Notes: generated by a model not told the origin, from the sequence alone. A stretch of 64,000 bases of DNA from Firmicutes bacterium ADurb.Bin193 (GCA_002070105.1 MWCQ01000014.1:1-64000), one strand, 5' to 3'. Numbered from the stretch's first letter, positions 15,998 through 26,138 are shown. Translations and numbers: made by a program.

Positions 15998-17245
15998 CTA
16001 CCGCCTTATCATCTTACAAATATAAAACCCGTCGCAATTGTCCCTGTGGGGCAAAAGCTGGATTTCGAAAACCTTCTCAAACGGCTCCCGCTTTATAAAT
16101 TCATCGGTAACGCCGCTGTTTTCCTCCTTGTTTACCGTACAGGTGGAGTAAACGATTACCCCGCCTTTTTTAAGATACTTTGCGGATGCGGCTAAAATTT
16201 TCTTTTGTATTTCTATAATTTCTTTAATGTCATCAGGGCTTTTTGTCCATTTTATGTCGGGCTTTTTCCGTATAATCCCCAGCCCGCTGCACGGAACATC
16301 CGCCAAAACCTTATCCGCCCTTCCGACATAGTCCGGGTGTGTTTCTGACGAGTTGTGGCATAGCGCGGTTATTGATTTTATCCCAAGCCTGCAGGCATTT
16401 TTTTCAATAAGCTCTGTTTTGTGCGGGTAAAGGTCAAAGGCAATGATTTCGGCGTTGTCACCGCTTTGCTCCGCAAGCTGCGTGGTTTTTCCGCCCGGTG
16501 CGGCGCAGACATCAATAATAAGCTCACCCGCTTTCGCCTCGACTGCCGCCGCCGCAAGGAATGCGCCTCTGTCCTGCGGCGTAAAAAGCCCGCCCTTGTA
16601 TTCCGAAAGTGCGGATATATCGCCGAATTTTTTAATCTCCAAAACGCCGCCCGCCAAAACCGCTTTGATACCCTTGGCTTTTAAAGCTTCACAAAGCGCT
16701 TCGTCAGTTGTTTTAAGGGAATTCGCCCTAATTGTAACGGGTGCGGGTTCGTTGTTTGATGCAAGAATTTTTTTGAAACAGTCGGGATATTGCTCCGAAA
16801 GAAGTGTTACAAGCCACTTTGGGTGTGAATAAAAAATCTCGATTGAGGGGCACTTAATTTCACCGCCCAATGTCACCGCCCTTAAAACAGCGTTGACAAA
16901 GCGCGAAGAGGCATCATGCCCATACCGCTTTGCAAGCTTCACGCCCTCGTTAACAGCCGCACTTTGAGGGATTTTATCAAGAAAGATAAGCTGATAAATA
17001 CTTATCCGCAGGATATTCAAAATCCATACAGAAAGTTTATTTAGTTTTTGTGAGGAATATGTCTTAATATTATAATCAATATGCAATTTGTGCCTTATAA
17101 CCCCGTAAACAAGCTCCGTCGCAAAGGCACGGTCAACACCCGACAGATTACTGCCGCCGAGGATTTTTTTAAGCGCCAGATCGCTGTACGCTCCGTTTTT
17201 TTCAACCTCAAACAAGGCCAAAACCGCCGCTTCTCTTGCATTCAT
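15998..17245 (-). CDS. rsmB: 16S rRNA (cytosine-967 C5) methyltransferase
   Basis: Methylates C967 of 16S rRNA with SAM. The N-terminal NusB-like RNA-binding domain (about 1-140) begins MNAREAAVLALFEVEKNGAYSD. The methyltransferase domain has the SAM motif IDVCAAPGGKTTQLA, ADVPCSGLGIIRKKPDIKW and the catalytic cysteine of YSTCTVNKEEN. The 415 residues are a normal length. It is the last gene of the yicC-rsmB operon and its ATG overlaps the fmt stop by 4 bases. Confidence 0.93.
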   Translation of the reverse strand: MNAREAAVLALFEVEKNGAYSDLALKKILGGSNLSGVDRAFATELVYGVIRHKLHIDYNIKTYSSQKLNKLSVWILNILRISIYQLIFLDKIPQSAAVNEGVKLAKRYGHDASSRFVNAVLRAVTLGGEIKCPSIEIFYSHPKWLVTLLSEQYPDCFKKILASNNEPAPVTIRANSLKTTDEALCEALKAKGIKAVLAGGVLEIKKFGDISALSEYKGGLFTPQDRGAFLAAAAVEAKAGELIIDVCAAPGGKTTQLAEQSGDNAEIIAFDLYPHKTELIEKNACRLGIKSITALCHNSSETHPDYVGRADKVLADVPCSGLGIIRKKPDIKWTKSPDDIKEIIEIQKKILAASAKYLKKGGVIVYSTCTVNKEENSGVTDEFIKREPFEKVFEIQLLPHRDNCDGFYICKMIRR

Positions 17246-18165
17246 CCCAGCACCGTCCCGTCACCGACCTTATAGCCCCTAAGAAAATCGGCCGTTCTCA
17301 TGCGTTTTTTGCCCTCAAGCGCAAGCTCATCTATCGAAACGGCGCCGTCACCGCAGGCAACGATAAGCGCACCGTCGGCCGACACAACGGTTCCCGCCTT
17401 CGCATTGCCGTTATACTCGGCTTTGTGACAGTGGTAGACCTTAAGCTTTTTCCCCGATAAAACCGTGTGCGCGGTAGGGTATGGGTTCATTCCCCTAACA
17501 AGATTTATAATATTCTCCGCGGTGTCGCTCCAGTTTATTCTTGTGTTGTCGTTGGTCAGCATCGGCGCGTAGGTATGCGCCGAATCGTCCTGCTTTTCGG
17601 GCGTTATCGTACCCTTTTCAAGCCTGTCAAGCGTTTCTAAAAGAAGATCCGCACCTCGCTCGCAGTATATGTCGTGAAGCTCACCGGCCGTCATTTCGGG
17701 GGTTATTAAGACCTCCGACTTTAACAGAATGTCACCCGTGTCAAGCCCCTCGTCCATAAGCATTGTGGTAATTCCGCCGACCTTTTCCCCGCGGGCTATA
17801 CACCATTGTATCGGCGCGGCGCCCCTGTATTTCGGAAGGAGCGAGACATGAAGGTTTATACACCCGAAGCGGGGATAATCAAGGACATATTTAGGGAGTA
17901 TAAGCCCGAACGCAACAACCACGATTACATCGGGCTTGTATTTTTCGAGAACCTCTATAAAGCGCCCGTCCTTTAAGGTTGTGGGCTGAATAATGTCGAT
18001 ACCTTTTTGAAGGGCTTTTTCCTTTACGGCGGAAAAGGCAATTGCCTTGCCCCGCCCTTTTGGCTTGTCCGTTTTCGTCACGACACAACAAACCTCATGT
18101 TTTTTTGTAAGCGCCTCAAAACAGCTTACCGCTATTTCCGGCGTTCCCATAAACATTATCCTCAT
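17242..18165 (-). CDS. fmt: Methionyl-tRNA formyltransferase
   Basis: Formylates the initiator Met-tRNA using 10-formyl-THF. MRIMFMGTPEIAVSCFEAL opens the N-terminal Rossmann domain. The catalytic motif is HVSLLPKYRGAAPIQW, with LMDEGLDTGDIL and a C-terminal OB-like domain (about 205-307). The 307 residues match the family. Start ATG with GGAG 7 bases before. It sits between def and rsmB, the standard pairing of formylation and deformylation. Confidence 0.95.
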   Translation of the reverse strand: MRIMFMGTPEIAVSCFEALTKKHEVCCVVTKTDKPKGRGKAIAFSAVKEKALQKGIDIIQPTTLKDGRFIEVLEKYKPDVIVVVAFGLILPKYVLDYPRFGCINLHVSLLPKYRGAAPIQWCIARGEKVGGITTMLMDEGLDTGDILLKSEVLITPEMTAGELHDIYCERGADLLLETLDRLEKGTITPEKQDDSAHTYAPMLTNDNTRINWSDTAENIINLVRGMNPYPTAHTVLSGKKLKVYHCHKAEYNGNAKAGTVVSADGALIVACGDGAVSIDELALEGKKRMRTADFLRGYKVGDGTVLG

Positions 18166-18209
18166 TTTTTATCTCCGTTCCCAAATAAATCCTCTGTATT
18201 AATGCAAGG

Positions 18210-18698
18210 TTACTGTCTTTGGCTTTTTCTCTCCTCTAATTCTTCGGGGTCTATAAACTCCGTAACCTTTTCGATGAACAGATGACCGTCAAGGTGGTCA
18301 AGCTCATGGCATATTGCGCGCGCCAAAAGCTCCTCGGCGGTGATTTCGGTTTTATTTCCGTGCCTGTCTGTCGCCCGGACGGTGACGGACCTCGGACGCT
18401 TTACAATGCCCCACTTTCCGGGGACGCTTAAACAGCCCTCGCAATCCTCAATCATATCATCCGATGCACCTGTTATTTCAGGATTTATAAGCTCCAAAAG
18501 CCCGTCGCCCGCATCTATGACAGCAATACGCTTCAAAACGCCGACCTGCGGTGCGGCAAGGCCGATACCCTCCGAATTGTAAAGGGTTTCCGCCATGTCA
18601 TCCAAAAGCGTAATAATCCTCTGGTCGATTCTGTCGACCGTCCTGCATTTTTTGGTAAGGGATTCGTCCCCGATTTTAATGATGTTGCGTATCGCCAT
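18210..18698 (-). CDS. def: Peptide deformylase
   Basis: Removes the formyl group from nascent proteins and needs a divalent metal. All three motifs are present: GIGLAAPQVG (near residue 46), EGCLSVPG and HELDHLDG, with the metal bound by Cys and the two His. 162 residues. RBS GGAGG. It lies in the priA-def-fmt order of Firmicutes. Confidence 0.96.
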   Translation of the reverse strand: MAIRNIIKIGDESLTKKCRTVDRIDQRIITLLDDMAETLYNSEGIGLAAPQVGVLKRIAVIDAGDGLLELINPEITGASDDMIEDCEGCLSVPGKWGIVKRPRSVTVRATDRHGNKTEITAEELLARAICHELDHLDGHLFIEKVTEFIDPEELEERKSQRQ

Positions 18699-18724
18699 AA
18701 GTTTATCCTCCTGATTTTTTGCGA

Positions 18725-21115
18725 TTAATTCATAGAGTTGGGGTTTATATCTATGGAAAGAAGGTTTTCGCTTTTAGAATAGTCCTGTAATATATTATGT
18801 AAAAGGGGCATAACAGTATTCACATCCGTGCATTTAAGTATAATCCGCCACCTGTATTTGTTTCTTATTTTAACATAGGGTGCGCTTACGGGACCTAAAA
18901 GCCTGTCGCATTTCCCCTTCAGCCTTTGCGCTATTTCTTTAAGCTCTTTGATTATACTGTTTACATCCGGTCCCTGCATAAGCAGTACGACAATGTCACA
19001 GAAGGGAGGAAGAAAAAGCTGTCTGCGTATTGCGATTTCATGCTCGTAAAACGAGGAGTAATCGTGGTTTTTCGCAAGCCTCACGGCATAGTGGTCGGGC
19101 TGATATGTCTGGACAATCGCCCTTCCCGATAAATCGCCCCGTCCCGCGCGCCCGCAAACCTGAGTAAGCTGACTGAAGGTGCGCTCTGCCGCGCGGTAGT
19201 CGTCATTATTAAGGGACAAATCCGCCATCATAACGCCCACAAGCGTTACATTCTTAAAATCCAGCCCCTTTGTTACCATTTGCGTTCCTAAAAGTATGGG
19301 TATATTTTCACTCTCAAAACGGCGGAGTATAATCTCATGCGAGTTTTTACCCGTCGTGGTGTCGCTGTCCATGCGTATAAAGGATTTCTCTCCGTAAAGC
19401 TTAATTATTTCCTCCTCGATTTTTTCCGTTCCCGTACCCATAAACCTGATGTGAGGGCTTTGGCAGAACGGGCATTTGTCGGCATTGGGCCGCTCAAAAC
19501 CGCAGTAATGACATTTAAGCCGTCCGTCATGCTTGTGATAGGTAAGCGAAATGCTGCATTTTCCGCAACATAAAACCTGGCCGCAGCTTCGACAGAGCAC
19601 AAAGCTGTTAAACCCGCGCCTGTTGTGGAAAAGTATCGTCTGCTGACCGCTTGAAATGTTTTTGTCAAGCTCGCTTAATAGCCGCCTGCTGAAAACGCTT
19701 CTGTTTCCGTCCTGAAGCTCGCTTCGCATATCCACAATATCAACCGCCGGCATATCCGAAAGGTTGTGACGGCGAAGCATCTCAAAAAGCCGGTATTCGC
19801 CCCGACAGGCTTTGTAGTAGCTTGTAACGGACGGTGTCGCACTGGATAAAATAACGATTGCGCCTTCGATTTCTCCTCTTTTTATCGCAACCTCGCGCGC
19901 ATGGTAGTAGGGTGCGTTTTCGGATTTGTATGTACCCTCATGCTCCTCATCTATTATAACAATGCCGAGATTGTTAAAAGGTGCAAACACCGCGGAGCGC
20001 GCCCCGACGGCGACCTTTACCTTACCTTCCGCAATTTTCATCCATTCGTCATACCTCTCGCCGAGGGAAAGCCCGCTGTGCAAAACGGAAACCATGGGGC
20101 CGAACCGCCCCACAAACCGCTCAACCATCTGCGGAGTAAGCGAAATTTCGGGCACCAAAACAATCGCCTGCTTTCCGCCCGATATAACATGGTCGATTAT
20201 CTGAAGAAAAATTTCCGTTTTTCCGCTTCCCGTAACTCCCCTTATCAAAACGGGAGTTCCGTCATTGTTGCTGAGCGAGGCTTTAAGATGCGCCAAAATC
20301 TCCGCCTGTTCCTTGGTAGGCTTTAGGGGGCGTGTTTTTTCAAAGCTGTCCTTATCATATACCGTTCTATATACGATTTTATCCTCAAAGCGCACAAACC
20401 CCTTTTCGCAAAGCGAGTGTAGTGCGGAGTACGAACCGCCCGAAAGCGCAACAAGGTCGGCGGCGGGAATGGATCCCACGGGTCGCAGAATTTCAAGCAT
20501 CTTTGCCTGCTTGGGCGCTTTTTTTTGCAGCTTTGAAAAATCGGGTTCACCGCATAGGTGAACCATTCTTATATGCCTGCTTCCGACATTTTGAGCCACA
20601 GTTTCGTCAAGCGTCACAAGCCCCTTTTCCGAAAGAGCCAGAACAGCCCGCCTCGCACCCTTTATATCGGACAAAAAGCCGAGGTCGGCAGTCCTGCCCG
20701 CCTCTTTGAGCCTTTTCAGAACCTCTTTTTGAGTGGGAGTAGTATCGGTATCATCACCGCCGACAAGCGTAACCCACTCGGTTGTTTTAACGCCCGTTCC
20801 GGAGGGCATAACGGTTTTTAATGCCTGATAGCGGGTACACAGATATTTTTCCCTTATCCAATCGGCAAGCCTTGCCATACTTTCGCTGAAAAGAGGTCTG
20901 TCATCTATGACGGACACAATTTTTTTAAGGTTTTTATGCTCGCTTTTGTCGGAAAGGGCGACAACAATCCCCTCTGTTGTTTTGTTGCCCATGCCAAAGG
21001 GAACCAAAACCCTTATGCCGACGGTAATATCCATGCCGTCGGGCACAAGGTAGTGGAAAATCCTGTCCGTTGCTCTTGAATTTGAGGCAATGACAATCTG
21101 CGCAATCATTTTCAT
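18725..21115 (-). CDS. priA: Primosomal protein N', replication restart helicase
   Basis: Superfamily 2 helicase that reloads the replisome at stalled forks. It has the N-terminal DNA-binding domain (about 1-110), Walker A RGVTGSGKTEIF, the DEEH motif IIDEEHEGTY, and paired zinc-binding cysteines (CRSCGQVLCCGKC, CHYCGF, CPFCQSPH), then QVCGRAGRG. The 796 residues are near usual. The ATG overlaps the coaBC stop (ATGA). It would work with the DnaD and DnaI homologues encoded at 31-33 kb. Confidence 0.95.
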   Translation of the reverse strand: MKMIAQIVIASNSRATDRIFHYLVPDGMDITVGIRVLVPFGMGNKTTEGIVVALSDKSEHKNLKKIVSVIDDRPLFSESMARLADWIREKYLCTRYQALKTVMPSGTGVKTTEWVTLVGGDDTDTTPTQKEVLKRLKEAGRTADLGFLSDIKGARRAVLALSEKGLVTLDETVAQNVGSRHIRMVHLCGEPDFSKLQKKAPKQAKMLEILRPVGSIPAADLVALSGGSYSALHSLCEKGFVRFEDKIVYRTVYDKDSFEKTRPLKPTKEQAEILAHLKASLSNNDGTPVLIRGVTGSGKTEIFLQIIDHVISGGKQAIVLVPEISLTPQMVERFVGRFGPMVSVLHSGLSLGERYDEWMKIAEGKVKVAVGARSAVFAPFNNLGIVIIDEEHEGTYKSENAPYYHAREVAIKRGEIEGAIVILSSATPSVTSYYKACRGEYRLFEMLRRHNLSDMPAVDIVDMRSELQDGNRSVFSRRLLSELDKNISSGQQTILFHNRRGFNSFVLCRSCGQVLCCGKCSISLTYHKHDGRLKCHYCGFERPNADKCPFCQSPHIRFMGTGTEKIEEEIIKLYGEKSFIRMDSDTTTGKNSHEIILRRFESENIPILLGTQMVTKGLDFKNVTLVGVMMADLSLNNDDYRAAERTFSQLTQVCGRAGRGDLSGRAIVQTYQPDHYAVRLAKNHDYSSFYEHEIAIRRQLFLPPFCDIVVLLMQGPDVNSIIKELKEIAQRLKGKCDRLLGPVSAPYVKIRNKYRWRIILKCTDVNTVMPLLHNILQDYSKSENLLSIDINPNSMN

Positions 21116-22299
21116 TTGAGTAAAATTTTAGCCCTGTCGAGTATCTCACCCGCAAGGTCGTCCTTTGACATAATGGGAAGGTCCTCAACCTCACCGCTTT
21201 TGTGCAGAATTTTTACTATATTCGTATCGGTCGCAAAGCCCGCGCCCTCATTCGTAAGGTCGTTGGCAACCATAAAATCCGCATTTTTCTCTTTAAGCTT
21301 TTGTGAGGCATAATATTCAAGGTCCTCCGTCTCCATACAAAAGCCGACTAGGACATAGCTTTTGTTTTTACCGAGCTCAAAAAGAATATCGGGATTTTTC
21401 TCAAGTTCTATCGTAGAATACGAATCCTTTTTAATTTTTCCGCTTGCGGCGTTTTTAACCCTGAAATCGCCCACCGCCGCCGCCTTTACGATGATATCCG
21501 AGGAAGGCGCAAGCCTCATAACCTCGTTATACATCTGAACGGCGCTTTTAACATAAATCGTCCTGATTCCCTTAATCTCGGGAAGGCAAACGCTTCCGCT
21601 TATCAGAGTAACCTCCGCGCCCCGCCGTTTAGCGTTTTTCGCAATGGCATAGCCCATTTTCCCCGACGAGTGATTTGAAATAAAGCGCACATCGTCTATC
21701 CGCTCCTGCGTGGGGCCTGCCGTAACGACAACCCGTTTTCCCACAAGATCCTTTTCAAAAAGCGCATATTCCACAACAAGTTCCACTATATCGGCAGGGT
21801 CGGCAAGCCTTCCCTTCCCTACCTCGCCGCAGGCAAGCCTTCCGAAGTCAGGCTCCGCAAAGATATAGCCAAGCCCCTTCAGCTTGTCGATATTTTGCTG
21901 TGTAATGGGGTTTTCGTACATATTGCTGTTCATCGAGGGTGCGATTATAACCTTCGCCTTTGTCGCCATAACCGTTGTGGTAACCATATCATCCGCAATT
22001 CCGTTTGCAATCTTTCCTATTATATTTGCCGTTGCGGGGGCGATAAGCATAATGTCGGCGTCGGATGCAAGTGAGATATGCTCGATATCCCACTTCGGAA
22101 CGGCCTCAAACATATCGACCGATACGGTATTCCGGGAAAGCGTCTGAAGCGTAAGAGGTGTAATAAATTCCGTCGCCGCTTTGGTCATGCAGACCCTTAC
22201 ATTTGCGTGCAGCTTTTTAAGACGGCTTATTATTTCAGCCGTCTTGTATGCGGCAATGCCGCCGCTTACGCCTATGACAATTGTTTTACCGTTAAGCAT
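21112..22299 (-). CDS. coaBC: Phosphopantothenoylcysteine decarboxylase/synthase
   Basis: Bifunctional coenzyme A enzyme that couples cysteine to 4'-phosphopantothenate with CTP, then decarboxylates the product. The CoaC half (about 1-180) has GKTIVIGVSGGIAAYKTAEI, the active-site His in WDIEHISLAS, PSMNSNMYENP and ACGEVGKGR. The CoaB half has VVTAGPTQERIDDVRFISNHSSGKMG and KAAAVGDFR. I take the ATG at 22299 (MLNGKTIV), preceded by GAGGAAGAG; it overlaps the end of rpoZ by 8 bases. A longer reading would add 15 unrelated residues. Confidence 0.95.
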   Translation of the reverse strand: MLNGKTIVIGVSGGIAAYKTAEIISRLKKLHANVRVCMTKAATEFITPLTLQTLSRNTVSVDMFEAVPKWDIEHISLASDADIMLIAPATANIIGKIANGIADDMVTTTVMATKAKVIIAPSMNSNMYENPITQQNIDKLKGLGYIFAEPDFGRLACGEVGKGRLADPADIVELVVEYALFEKDLVGKRVVVTAGPTQERIDDVRFISNHSSGKMGYAIAKNAKRRGAEVTLISGSVCLPEIKGIRTIYVKSAVQMYNEVMRLAPSSDIIVKAAAVGDFRVKNAASGKIKKDSYSTIELEKNPDILFELGKNKSYVLVGFCMETEDLEYYASQKLKEKNADFMVANDLTNEGAGFATDTNIVKILHKSGEVEDLPIMSKDDLAGEILDRAKILLK

Positions 22300-22522
22300 A
22301 AAACTCTTCCTCATACGATAGTTTCCTGTCGGAGGAAATCCCAAACTTTATTTTATCGTTTAAAATCTCCTCGACAGCTATGGAAACAGGCTTGTTTGTT
22401 TCTGTATTCACAAGACGCTCCGAGCCGTTTACAAGCTCTCTTGCCCGCTTTGCGGTTGCAACGACAAGCGAGTATCTGCTGTCAACCTTTTTCATAAGAT
22501 CAACTATTGCCGGGTATAACAT
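22292..22522 (-). CDS. rpoZ: RNA polymerase omega subunit
   Basis: Small 76-residue subunit that helps assemble and stabilise RNA polymerase. MLYPAIVDLMKKVDSRYSLVVATAKRARELV is the signature, followed by NKPVSIAVEEILNDKIKF. The ATG at 22522 has GGAG before it. Between gmk and coaBC, as in most Firmicutes. Confidence 0.94.
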   Translation of the reverse strand: MLYPAIVDLMKKVDSRYSLVVATAKRARELVNGSERLVNTETNKPVSIAVEEILNDKIKFGISSDRKLSYEEEFYA

Positions 22523-22568
22523 ACAAATTCTCCTTTTTTGTTTATTAAATTTCGCGTGAAATACTTTT

Positions 22569-23192
22569 TTATTCGTCGGTAATATGCCGGCATATAAAAT
22601 CAAGACACCTCAAGGTTTTGCACTTTTCCGCCTCGATTATTGCCTTTATCTTTTCGGCGGCGTTTTCCACGGTATCGTTTACGACAATATAATCATAATC
22701 GCTTGCAAGATTAAATTCTACCTTAGCTCTTTCAAGCCGGGATAAAATATCCTCCTCGGTTTCCGTTTTTCGCCCCCGAAGGCGCCTCTCAAGCTCGCAG
22801 AATGTCGGCGGAACAACAAAAACCATAACTGTCCGGGGCCGCTTTTGTTTTACCTGCCTTCCGCCCTCCACATCTATTTCAAGTATAACACTGTCGCCGT
22901 TTTTTATGTGCTCGTCGCAGGGCGCGGCGGGAGTTCCGTAGTAGTTTCCGTTGACATAGCGGTTGTATTCCAACAGCTCGCCGTTTTTTATCATTTCTTC
23001 AAATTCGGATGTTGTTTTGAAAAAATAGTGAACCCCGTCAATTTCACCCTTTCTGGGTGGGCGTGAGGTTGCGGATACCGAAAGAAAAACATCGGGCATC
23101 ATTCGCGCAACCTCGTCACAGATTGTACCCTTTCCGACACCCGCAGGGCCTGACACAACCATTAAAACGCCCCGGCTATCGGTCGTCCTCAT
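22569..23192 (-). CDS. gmk: Guanylate kinase
   Basis: Phosphorylates GMP to GDP with ATP. The P-loop is [12 protein letters not shown], the GMP-binding [19 protein letters not shown] follows, and [13 protein letters not shown] lies in the core. 207 residues from the ATG at 23192, which has GGGAGG 8 bases upstream. The start lies inside the end of remA (17-base overlap), so the two are translationally coupled. Confidence 0.95.
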   Translation of the reverse strand: MRTTDSRGVLMVVSGPAGVGKGTICDEVARMMPDVFLSVSATSRPPRKGEIDGVHYFFKTTSEFEEMIKNGELLEYNRYVNGNYYGTPAAPCDEHIKNGDSVILEIDVEGGRQVKQKRPRTVMVFVVPPTFCELERRLRGRKTETEEDILSRLERAKVEFNLASDYDYIVVNDTVENAAEKIKAIIEAEKCKTLRCLDFICRHITDE

Positions 23193-23439
23193 CGACAATA
23201 CCTCCCTTTGATACAACTCTGTTCGAAATTGTTTCGGGTTGAAGCGCACTTAAAATTATATGGTCGCTGTCGGTAATTATAACCGCCCTTGTACGCCTGC
23301 CGCATGATGCATCGATAAGCATACCGCTGTCCTTCGCCTCCTGTATTATTCTCCGGATGGGTGACGAATCCGGCGTTACTATTGCTATTATTCTTTCGGC
23401 GGAAACGGTGTTGCCGAAGCCTACGCTTATGAGTTTCAA
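23176..23439 (-). CDS. remA: RemA/DUF370 family regulator
   Basis: An 87-residue protein of the RemA (DUF370) family, a DNA-binding regulator of biofilm matrix and osmoprotectant genes in Bacillus subtilis; its role in Clostridia is less clear. It begins [31 protein letters not shown], the highly conserved family start, followed by [26 protein letters not shown]. The TTG start at 23439 is supported by GGAGGG. Always beside yicC and gmk. Confidence 0.92.
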   Translation of the reverse strand: MKLISVGFGNTVSAERIIAIVTPDSSPIRRIIQEAKDSGMLIDASCGRRTRAVIITDSDHIILSALQPETISNRVVSKGGIVDEDDR

Positions 23440-23451
23440 TGCCTCACCCTC

Positions 23452-24330
23452 CTATTCTATGTTCTGAATTTGCTCCCTTATTTTTTCAAGCTCGGATTTT
23501 ATGTTTACGACAATTCGCGTTATCTCAAGGTCATTGGATTTAGAGCCGATTGTGTTTATTTCCCTGTTCATCTCCTGCAAAAGAAAGTCAAGCTTTCTTC
23601 CCACAGGCTCGTTTTGCGCCATAATTCTGTCAAACTCCACTATATGGCTTTTAAGTCGCACTATTTCCTCGGTTACGGAAAGCCTGTCGGCATAAAGCGC
23701 GGTTTCGGTTAAAAGCCTGTTTTCATCAATGGGGGCATCGCCCAAAAGCTCCTTTATACGCGCTTCAATCTTCTCGCGGTATTCGATTACGGCTTTTGGC
23801 GCAAGCGCTTCAATTTTTGAAAGCTCCTCGGCTATAATTCTGTTTCTCATAAGCATATCCGCCGCAAGCTTTTCGCCCTCGCGAACACGCATAGCGGTAA
23901 ACCCTTCCACAGCCTCTTCCGTTAAGGTAAGGACACGGCTTAAAAGCTCATCCTCATCGTCCTCCTTATGCGTTATCTCGAATATTTCGCTGAAACGGGT
24001 GAGTGATGTAACGGTTATGTCGTTTTGAATACCAAACTCGTCGGAAATTCTTGAAAATGCATCAATATAGCTTTTGGCAAGCGCAATGTTGGGAAGAATC
24101 TCCTTGCTGTCGTCAACGCTTTTGCGTACGGTAACCGAAATGTCGACTTTTCCTCTTGAAATGCGCTCTTTCAGATAGCTTCTTATATGTTCCTCCAAAA
24201 ATCCGTAATGTCTGGGAACCCGAAGGCTGAAATCGGCATATCTGTGGTTAACCGACTTAATTTCTACGCTTATGTCAAAATTATCAATGGTTTTCACAGC
24301 CCGTCCATAGCCTGTCATACTTTTTGTCAT
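23452..24330 (-). CDS. yicC: YicC/YloC family endoribonuclease
   Basis: A 292-residue protein that begins MTKSMTGYGRA, the family hallmark, and ends with the DUF1808 region (GRKLDFLLQEMNREINTIGSKSNDLEI). YicC proteins have been reported as endoribonucleases involved in small-RNA turnover. It is the first gene of the long minus-strand operon to rsmB, with GGAG 9 bases before the ATG. Confidence 0.93.
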   Translation of the reverse strand: MTKSMTGYGRAVKTIDNFDISVEIKSVNHRYADFSLRVPRHYGFLEEHIRSYLKERISRGKVDISVTVRKSVDDSKEILPNIALAKSYIDAFSRISDEFGIQNDITVTSLTRFSEIFEITHKEDDEDELLSRVLTLTEEAVEGFTAMRVREGEKLAADMLMRNRIIAEELSKIEALAPKAVIEYREKIEARIKELLGDAPIDENRLLTETALYADRLSVTEEIVRLKSHIVEFDRIMAQNEPVGRKLDFLLQEMNREINTIGSKSNDLEITRIVVNIKSELEKIREQIQNIE

Positions 24331-24378
24331 ATAATAACACTCCTTAATGAGCTCTAAGATACTTAATTATATATAGGT

Positions 24379-24400
24379 GCAAGCCGCCAATCGGCTTGCT
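24379..24400 (-). promoter_or_regulatory. Leader hairpin of the yicC operon
   Basis: GCAAGCCG and CGGCTTGC form an 8-bp stem with a 5-base loop in the 5' leader of yicC. There is no T-run on the coding side, so it may stabilise or regulate the leader but is not a clear terminator. Confidence 0.4.
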
Positions 24401-24462
24401 TCACACCGTTTCAATAAATGATCGGGATAAAACCGTTTAGGTTTTATTTACCTATTATATTT

Positions 24463-24490
24463 ATTATAACATATTTTTAGCATAAAGCAA
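24463..24490 (-). promoter_or_regulatory. Promoter of the yicC-rsmB operon
   Basis: Minus-strand TTGCTT (24485-24490), 16-base spacer, TATAAT (24463-24468). It gives a leader of about 130 bases that contains the hairpin at 24379-24400. Confidence 0.5.
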
Positions 24491-24543
24491 GGGTTGGCTA
24501 CATAAATATAGTACAAACAAGTTGTTTGGAGGAGAGGTTTACA

Positions 24544-26094
24544 ATGATGATAGAATACCAACATGAGCCGGTATGTGTCAGCGAAGCGGCGATAACCGCA
24601 TTTTCACAGGCGTATACGGAAGCGGATATTATTGTTCCCGATGTAAAGCCCGATATTGCAAAGGTTTTGCAGATTGATGCACGCGCGGTTATTCTTTCGA
24701 AGGAATGTTCGACCGATAGGATTACGGTCGAGGGAAAGGCAACCTTAAACATCCTCTATGTCGGAGAGGACAATTCCGTAAAAAGCATCAACTCCGCTCA
24801 GAATTTTACGCACTATATCGATGTAAAGGGCGCGGCGGAGGGAATGGGAATTGAGCTGGAAAGCGATGTTGAGAATGTGGAGTACGAGGTTATAAACAGC
24901 CGCAAGATTAATGTAAGGACTCTAATCGGGCTTGATGTGAAGGCTTTCATGCCCCGCGATATCAATGTTCTTACAAATGTCATGGGCGGCGAGTTTGAAA
25001 CCCTGCGAAAAAAAATAAAACCGTACAGCGTTGTGGCAAGAATCGATGACAATACGGAAATTAAAGAAAAACTTGAAATTCCCGCGGGAAAGCCGAGCAT
25101 TGCATCGATTCTTAAAATTGATGCAAGGGTAAAGGAAAGCGAGCTGAAGGTCAGCACAAACAAACTTATCATTAAGGGTACGCTTTGCGTGACCACACTT
25201 TATTTAGGCGATATGGACCGCGATGTCATCCAGTTTATGGAACATGAGGTACCCTTTACCGAAATTTTCGATGTTCCCAGCGCGGACGACGGCATGGACG
25301 GACAGATATCCTTTGCGGTAACCGACATTACCTACGATATAGTTGAGGACAGCGACGGAGACAGCCGGATTTTAATAGTCTGCGTGGCGGTTGCTGTAAC
25401 GGGAAAGGTTGCAAGGCAGCTTGAGATTGATGTTATAGAGGATATATACAGCGTCAATACGCCCCTTTATGTTGCGAAAAACACGGCAAACCTTGACAAA
25501 ATGGTAGAGAATACAAGGGTTCAGGTGACGGTAAACGATGTTGCAACCGTTTCCGATGAATCGCCCGAAATTGTTCAGGTTTATAATGTCATCGCAAAGC
25601 CGTATCTTTCGGAAACCCGTATCGAAAACGGAAAGATTGTTGTCGAAGGGGTTGTAGACGCATACATACTCTATATGTCGGACGACAAGTCATGCCCGCT
25701 TTACACCCACAAGCATGAAATGAGGTTTTCACACAACATGGACGGCGGGAACGCCTGCGACGATATGTACTGTGATGTAAAGCTCGATATCGACCATATA
25801 AGCTATAATATTGCAATGGGACGCGAGGTCCAGCTTCGGATTATACTCGGTATAAGCGCAAAGGTTATCTGCACCGACCGAATAGAGTATGTCACGGAGG
25901 TTGCGGCAAGCGATGAGTCTGCCGAGGCTTCGGAGAAAAAGAAATGCTGCATTAAAATTTATTTCGTTCAAAAGGGCGATAAACTTTGGGACATTGCGAA
26001 AAAATACCGTACCACGATGGATAAAATTATGCAGATGAACGACATTTCCGACGAATCCGAAATAATAGCGGGAAAGCAGATTATCATTCCGTAA
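24544..26094 (+). CDS. sipL: SipL-like spore protein (SPOCS/DUF3794 + LysM)
   Basis: Resembles SipL of Clostridioides difficile, which binds SpoIVA through its LysM domain and is needed for coat assembly around the forespore. The 516 residues carry repeated SPOCS (DUF3794) domains with the recurring VPDVKPDIAKVLQIDARAVI, KPSIASILKIDARVK and YNVIAKPYLSETRI patterns. A C-terminal LysM follows (FVQKGDKLWDIAKKYRTTMDKIMQMND). The ATG at 24544 has GGAGGAGAGG upstream. Divergent from yicC. It implies an endospore former. The name rests on domain layout and length. Confidence 0.85.
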   Translation: MMIEYQHEPVCVSEAAITAFSQAYTEADIIVPDVKPDIAKVLQIDARAVILSKECSTDRITVEGKATLNILYVGEDNSVKSINSAQNFTHYIDVKGAAEGMGIELESDVENVEYEVINSRKINVRTLIGLDVKAFMPRDINVLTNVMGGEFETLRKKIKPYSVVARIDDNTEIKEKLEIPAGKPSIASILKIDARVKESELKVSTNKLIIKGTLCVTTLYLGDMDRDVIQFMEHEVPFTEIFDVPSADDGMDGQISFAVTDITYDIVEDSDGDSRILIVCVAVAVTGKVARQLEIDVIEDIYSVNTPLYVAKNTANLDKMVENTRVQVTVNDVATVSDESPEIVQVYNVIAKPYLSETRIENGKIVVEGVVDAYILYMSDDKSCPLYTHKHEMRFSHNMDGGNACDDMYCDVKLDIDHISYNIAMGREVQLRIILGISAKVICTDRIEYVTEVAASDESAEASEKKKCCIKIYFVQKGDKLWDIAKKYRTTMDKIMQMNDISDESEIIAGKQIIIP

Positions 26095-26138
26095 AAAAGT
26101 TGCTTATATGAAATACATATAAACAATTGTTCCGATGC